Part shown: positions 59,733 to 64,000 of the stretch, one piece after another | How positions within the stretch are numbered: position 1 is the stretch's first letter | How the letters are laid out: every line of letters begins with the position of its first letter | From: Epiperipatus broadwayi | Lineage: Eukaryota; Onychophora; Udeonychophora; Euonychophora; Peripatidae | Assembly (NCBI GenBank): GCA_028023455.1 | Contig: JAQFVV010006231.1 | Location: forward strand, 7,642,036 to 7,706,035 | DNA: 64,000 nt | Reading direction: 5' to 3' | Program-made: the position numbers and the translations under genes | The notes under the pieces: generated by a model | Seen by the model: the letters and a program-made list of their open reading frames with translations, nothing else | What the model was told of the DNA's origin: nothing | Database searches by the model: none

Positions 59733-60194
59733 AGGTGCCCATTTTGTTTAGCTCACAGCCATTTTGAAATCTAAAATCACCACTGATACATCCAACCGAT
59801 AAATGACATAAATATTGAGTAAAAGTACTTATGAATTTAGAAATTATAAACTAATAAAAATAATATGCTTTATTTTATTAGGATTTTTTTTTTTTTTTAA
59901 ATTTGTCTTCATAAAATATTTGAAATATAATGGCGCAAAGTGCCGGAGTATGCAGGGGGTGGTTTGGCTAATACAAAGTATCATTCAAAAGATCAAATCA
60001 AGCTTATAATTTCCAAATACTAAAAGATTATAACTTCTAAAATATGAATTATACTAGATACTTATAATTACCAAATTATGAATTTAAATTACTTTTATTA
60101 ATATTTATATCATTTATCGGTTGGATGTGTCAGCAATGGTTTTGACTGGTTTTTAGATTTCAAAATGGTTATGAGCACAAACTAAATCGGCACT
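59733..60194. mobile_element. Nested TIR element
   Basis: Terminal inverted repeats of ~90 bp: 'ccattttgaaatctaaaa', then 'acatccaaccgataaatga' at the left; 'tcatttatcggttggatgt' and 'ttttagatttcaaaatgg' at the right. It separates the minus and plus units of the hammerhead element. The ORF inside (59,815-60,009) is chance. Confidence 0.7.
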
Positions 60195-60750
60195 GAATAG
60201 AGATTATCCAATATTGAATAATATTTCTGTAGTGTATTATTCTGTATGGATAGTCTCTAATCTAATGAATGTCTAATAAAAATTATTAATATAATTTCAT
60301 AAAGTGATTTGTGTCAAAGTTGTTAGATCAGCATGTTTGACATCAATTAAAGTGTAGTAATTGGTTATCTATATATATTGAAACAATAATGAACATATAT
60401 ATGTAAGAGACTGTGTGTGATCTGAGTCAACTGATAGGTGCTGGTTCAGGATGAAATGTGCATCTTGGGGGTTGGAGATCTTTTTCACATGTCTTTGGTC
60501 ATATGTTTTTTATTACATCCCTTCACACATTGTTAAAAGAGATGTAGTGAAAAATACATTATAGAAATATTATTTAGTATTGGATAATCTTGGGTCTAAT
60601 AAATTATTAATAAAATTTATTAATATAATTTTATTGATTTGTGTCAAAGTTGTGAGGGCAAAATGGTTGACATTTATCAATAAAACTATAGTGATTGGCT
60701 ATCTATATATACTGAACAATAATAAAGATATGTGTAAGAAATTGTGGTCT

Positions 60751-60797
60751 GGACCAACTGATGAATGCTGGTTCAGTATGAAATGTGCATCTTGGGG
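60751..60797 (+). ncRNA. Type I hammerhead ribozyme, core intact
   Basis: Proximal stem I strand CCAA is followed by the core CTGATGA at 60,758-60,764. Stem II is ATGCT/AGTAT (5 pairs, one G-U) with loop GGTTC. GAAA lies at 60,780-60,783. Stem III is ATG/CAT with a 2-nt loop. The cleavage base is C60,791 (an AUC triplet), and the return strand TTGG gives four clean stem I pairs. All invariant core positions are present. Stem I beyond four pairs has mismatches, so its strength is uncertain. The neighbouring copy at 60,424-60,470 has CTGATAG instead of CTGATGA, and the minus-strand copy at 59,535-59,600 is more decayed. Confidence 0.75.
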
Positions 60798-60950
60798 ATC
60801 ATAGATTTTTTTTCATACATCTTTGGTTATATGTTTATGACTACATCCCTTAACAAGGATAGAAATCAATCCCTACCTTGTATGAGAGTGATATAATGAA
60901 AATTACACTACAGAAATATTATTCAGTATTAGAATGCATTACTTTTGATA

Positions 60951-61626
60951 CAAGATTTGATATTTTAGATTTCTTAATGGGTTATTTTTTGTATATTAAG
61001 TAGTATGTGTGAAACCTGGTAGAATAATTTGATTACAAAGTGTTGTGATCATGTGTCAACACTTGTTTATTTTTGGTGGCAATTTACCATTTCTTGCCAC
61101 CTTTTTTAACAATTTATTTTAACAATTCACTTTTAGAGTATATAAAGTGTAAGGAGTTCTTCCATCATTAAGATACATTGATGTATGTCCTTGCATATAA
61201 TTTTAAACATTTTAAAAATGCAGGTTAATTAAATGTTAATAAAATATAACATTTAAAATAATTTTCTATTTGAATTAATGCTATAAATAGTTTGCATAAA
61301 TACAGTTTCCATACAGACACACATATATATATATGAACATACTAAACAATGGGTAAAATGATGTGAAAGATATCTTCATTATTATTTATGGTTTTATGGC
61401 ACTTCAGAGTCAAACTTGAGCTAAACTCTTTTAATACATTGTTATAAAATTACAGATAGTAGAATAAAAATATTTAAAAGTGTTCATTCTCTCATAAAAT
61501 CTTTTAAATAATTGTGGAATAAAACTTAAAATAATCTTAGTACAAAATGTGAATACTTTTTTTTTGTTATGATAGCCTGGCAAAATTTATTTAAAAAAAA
61601 AAAAAAACAATTTTTGTCTTACATAT
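60951..61626. other. AT-rich DNA, no gene recognised
   Basis: A (TA)n patch lies near 61,325 and an A run near 61,592. No gene seen. Confidence 0.45.
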
Positions 61627-63550
61627 TGTAACGGAATAGCGTTACATAGGGCTTGAACCTAGGAAAGTTAAATATATATTAACGACGAAATAAATGACAG
61701 GTACAAAACTTTTTAAAAAAAAAAGCGATCTTGTTTAAGAATAAACGAGAAACAGCCGTGTCTAAAGCAGATCGCAGCTATACATGAGTACCTGTCAGAT
61801 TTATTGAAATAAAATTAAAAGAGTTTTTATTTTGTGAGGAATTAATTTATTATAATCATTATTTGTCAAGTTTGTTTTTTTTGTTATTTCATTTTAAAAG
61901 AAAAAGAGAATGTTCGAGAACAAATTAGAAAATTTATTAAATCATTTTGAACAAAAAGGAAAAAAAAAAAATAAGTAAATTAATTAATCTGCAATAGGTA
62001 AAAAAAATTCCAAGCGATCTAAGATATTTTGAATGGGGGGCAATTAGTAGAGTCAAATTTAGAGAAGTTGAAACAATAAGCAGGATGTATGTTGGTAAAG
62101 TCTAGATAACAATCCAAATTTAGAAACAGAGGTGATAAAAAGTGTACACTGCTATTGTACTACTTAGACTTCTGACTCCGGCTAAAACAATATGTAAGAA
62201 AAATGGAAAAACTAAATTAAATTCCCACGTGGTGCAAATGTCACAGAAACTATTAAATAAAGAGGATCCTTGATTAGCAAATAAGAACTAATGACTTATG
62301 AGTGCATGATAGAGATTGGAGGAAAAATTCAAGGTGTCACGGCGGGAAAGAAGAGAGAAGAAAAAGGCAAGACGGAACGGGGGAAGGAGAAATAAATTGA
62401 AAGTTGTTGAAGGCGAAATCAAGTTGAATTGTAGCGGAAAATATTATTAATTTTTTTTGCGGAGCTTCCGATGAAGTACTTGGACTTCCTAACCTACACT
62501 TGTGTAATATCGTAGCCGAAATGCGTTGCTGAATCCAAAATTCGGCGGCCAAGCCGCCGAACCTTCGCACCTGGCACTGCTGATCGTCCTAGAATGCTCT
62601 CAACCTCGGAGAAAATGAACTCAAGGACCACACACGCCCTGGAAGCCTCACCCAGAGCCGACATGCGGAATTAATAAAACATCGCTCAGGATCCCATTAC
62701 AGTCTTCTCATCCCCAGGTAGTTATCTTTTAACATTTGCTTACACATTCATGCACCAGATAAAATACTTTAAAGTGGAGAACGATTTACAAACATTAAGT
62801 ATAAAATGATTAAATTGCTAATGACCAACCGAACCACTAAAGAACTCAACCAGTATAATATGTACAATTAATACTCAGCCGAGATCTATGTAAGTTAAGA
62901 CTCGCTTCCGTAATTGTGTTATCTAGACTTACTAAATTATATATCTGCATAATAATTTTATTTACCAGTTTACAAATAAATCATTCACTTAATTAATGTT
63001 TCTTTTATTGATCGCTTGGAATTTCAAATTTATTTAACCAATGTTGAATGAGTGCGGGAGTGATCTATTTTATATAGTTTGAATGGGTGCATTTAATATG
63101 TTAGTTAAACGTTAAGTATATTTATAGCATTTATAATTGTTGTACCATTCTTAGGTTAAGTTTAAGTTTTTGGGAGATTTATTTTGGGGGATATAGGGCG
63201 GGCCCAACCATGATAAGTAATGAGCGATATAGTTCGGAAATAGTGGCTGTGTTCATTTCTTGCTGTCCGCTGGAGCGATGCTTGGGCATGTTCTGTGGTA
63301 TAGTTGAGTGAGCGTGTGCACGTGCGTGGCGAGCTTGTAAAGGTTCTCCTGGCGCCTATTACTCGGATTCAATCTGAATCTAGGTATGAAACAAATAAAA
63401 CGTACGTGTACATGTGTTTGAAACTATTTGCACAAAACATTATGTAACCCCGGACGATAGAACACAGCGGGTTCGTAAAAAAGGGAATCGTCAACAGAAA
63501 AGCCAAAAGGAGGATAGTGTCCGCAGTAGCAGTAGGATTAGCGGGTTACA
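61627..63550 (+). repeat. Probable long 5' LTR of an Osvaldo/Ulysses-like gypsy element
   Basis: Starts TGTAACGGAATAGCGTTACA and ends GCGGGTTACA, giving TG...CA ends with a short inverted TGTAAC/GTTACA repeat. At ~1.92 kb it is long for an LTR, but this length is known in the Ulysses/Osvaldo lineage. Composition (CpG-richer, few homopolymers) differs from the flanks. The 3' LTR lies outside the window, so the boundaries rest on the end sequences and the primer-site-like text that follows. Confidence 0.5.
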
Positions 63551-63552
63551 TT

Positions 63553-63570
63553 TGGCGCGTCAACGTGCGG
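63553..63570 (+). promoter_or_regulatory. Possible tRNA-Lys-type primer-binding site
   Basis: TGGCGCGTCAACGTGCGG resembles the lysine-tRNA primer site TGGCGCCCAACGTGGGGC with an extra base and changes. It starts two bases after the LTR end. The same bases can also be read in frame with pol, so this is tentative. Confidence 0.4.
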
Positions 63571-64000
63571 CGAAACTTATTTCAAAGTGTACCTCGCCAT
63601 ACAACAACCCCATCTTAGCCGTAAAAAAGGGTGACGGATCGATACGATTGTGCCTCGATGCCAGACAACTGAACAAGGTGACAATTCCAGATACAAACGC
63701 TCCGCCCATCATGAGCGAACTGATGACAAGATTTCAGAACAAGCGAATCTTTTCCACTATGGACTTAACAAATAGCTACTGGCAAATGAGCCTCCACCCC
63801 GACGATCGAAAATACACCACATTCAAATATAACGGACGGGCGTACCAATTTAATCGCGTGCCTTTTGGATTAAAGAATAGTGGTGCAGGCTTAGTGCATT
63901 GCCTGGACCAAACCCTATCAGATGAAGTTAAGAAATTTGTCACGATGTACGTAGACGATATCATTATAGCGTCTGAAGACATAGAGGAGCATTGTCGGCA
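63571..64000 (+). CDS. pol: Gypsy reverse transcriptase, partial (runs off the window)
   Basis: The frame is open to the window end; ACC at 63,591 begins T-S-P-Y-N-N-P-I-L-A-V-K-K. Next come L-C-L-D-A-R-Q-L-N-K-V, M-D-L-T-N-S-Y-W-Q-M (motif A aspartate), Y-T-T-F-K-Y-N-G, V-P-F-G-L-K-N-S and the catalytic Y-V-D-D-I-I-I-A-S near 63,950. The L-D-A-R-x-L-N and F-G-L-K-N-S forms fit the Osvaldo/Ulysses branch of Ty3/gypsy better than the mag-like pol at 35-38 kb. The same frame is open upstream to about 63,400, but that part shows no gag or protease motif. No start codon is evident before residue M of M-S-E-L-M, so translation would depend on upstream sequence that is absent or fused. Confidence 0.85.

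Larger units (their letters stand above)
59330..60950. mobile_element. Hammerhead-ribozyme repeat element (1 unit minus, 2 units plus) with nested insert
   Basis: One ~330-bp unit in minus orientation (59,330-59,730) is followed, after a nested TIR element, by two head-to-tail units in plus orientation. The ribozyme cores of these two are 327 bp apart (60,431 and 60,758). The outer ends are inverted copies: 'ttctgtagtataattttcac' near 59,408 against 'aattacactacagaaatatt' near 60,900. Unit landmarks are 'ttgatgtgtcaaatgttc', 'tctctt acacatatctttat' and 'aactttgacacaaatcag' with their complements. The ribozyme region also shares text with the 17-kb family (ACCAGCACTCATCAGTTGGT in reverse). No coding capacity. 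The end piece alone recurs at 29,880-30,005. Confidence 0.75.

Noticed and set aside
1-64000. CRISPR arrays, operons, ribosome binding sites, bacterial promoters or terminators
   Set aside because: The spliced exons and the retroelements identify eukaryotic DNA, and no regularly spaced identical repeats with unique spacers were seen.

Overview
This is a window of AT-rich (roughly 70-75% A+T by eye) animal nuclear DNA. It has spliced-gene pieces with consensus GT donors, long homopolymers and microsatellites, and decayed non-LTR, LTR and Penelope-like retroelements. There are no operons, ribosome binding sites or long host ORFs. The repeat mix (RTE LINEs, Penelope-like elements, mag-like and Osvaldo/Ulysses-like gypsy, tRNA-derived SINEs) suits an invertebrate. 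An arthropod is my leaning, but a mollusc or cnidarian cannot be excluded.

Layout. 0-10.3 kb: RTE-type LINE remnants and a second LINE fragment. 11.5-13.6 kb: an array of ~340-bp units in two opposing blocks, carrying decayed hammerhead-ribozyme cores. 14.5-19.5 kb: two more RTE copies, the second split by a 1.5-kb hammerhead-bearing insertion flanked by a 12-bp duplication. 19.8-23.5 kb: a minimal tRNA-derived SINE and three copies of a longer repeat. 26.0-27.6 kb: a Penelope-like element (YVDD reverse transcriptase plus GIY-YIG endonuclease) folded into a palindrome. 29.3-31.0 kb: further hammerhead-family pieces, including a 187-bp element with 40-bp terminal inverted repeats around a near-perfect hammerhead. 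33.5-38.8 kb: a second Penelope-like element interrupted by a young mag-like gypsy that lacks gag and protease. 39.5-40.4 kb: the only recognisable host genes, which are the first coding exon of a cathepsin L-like protease (minus strand) and, divergently, the first coding exon of an unrecognised protein (plus strand), sharing a ~530-bp promoter interval. 43-50 kb: decayed Penelope-like and LINE pieces, short TIR elements and a second SINE copy. 50.9-56.1 kb: a base-composition island containing a ~200-bp inverted repeat. 56.7-61.0 kb: another SINE-like repeat, a LINE remnant and a third hammerhead tandem/inverted array. 61.6-64.0 kb: a gypsy-type LTR element running off the window.

The most interesting signal is a set of related hammerhead-ribozyme repeats (about 11.5-13.6, 17.1-18.6, 29.3-30.95 and 59.3-60.95 kb). 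Their monomers of about 330-460 bp sit in head-to-tail tandems that switch orientation inside each element, so the whole looks like a TIR element. Three hammerhead copies keep most or all of the catalytic core. This resembles the animal retrozyme/Penelope-associated hammerhead class, but the consistent inverted-plus-tandem layout and the cross-family sequence similarity deserve a dedicated look.
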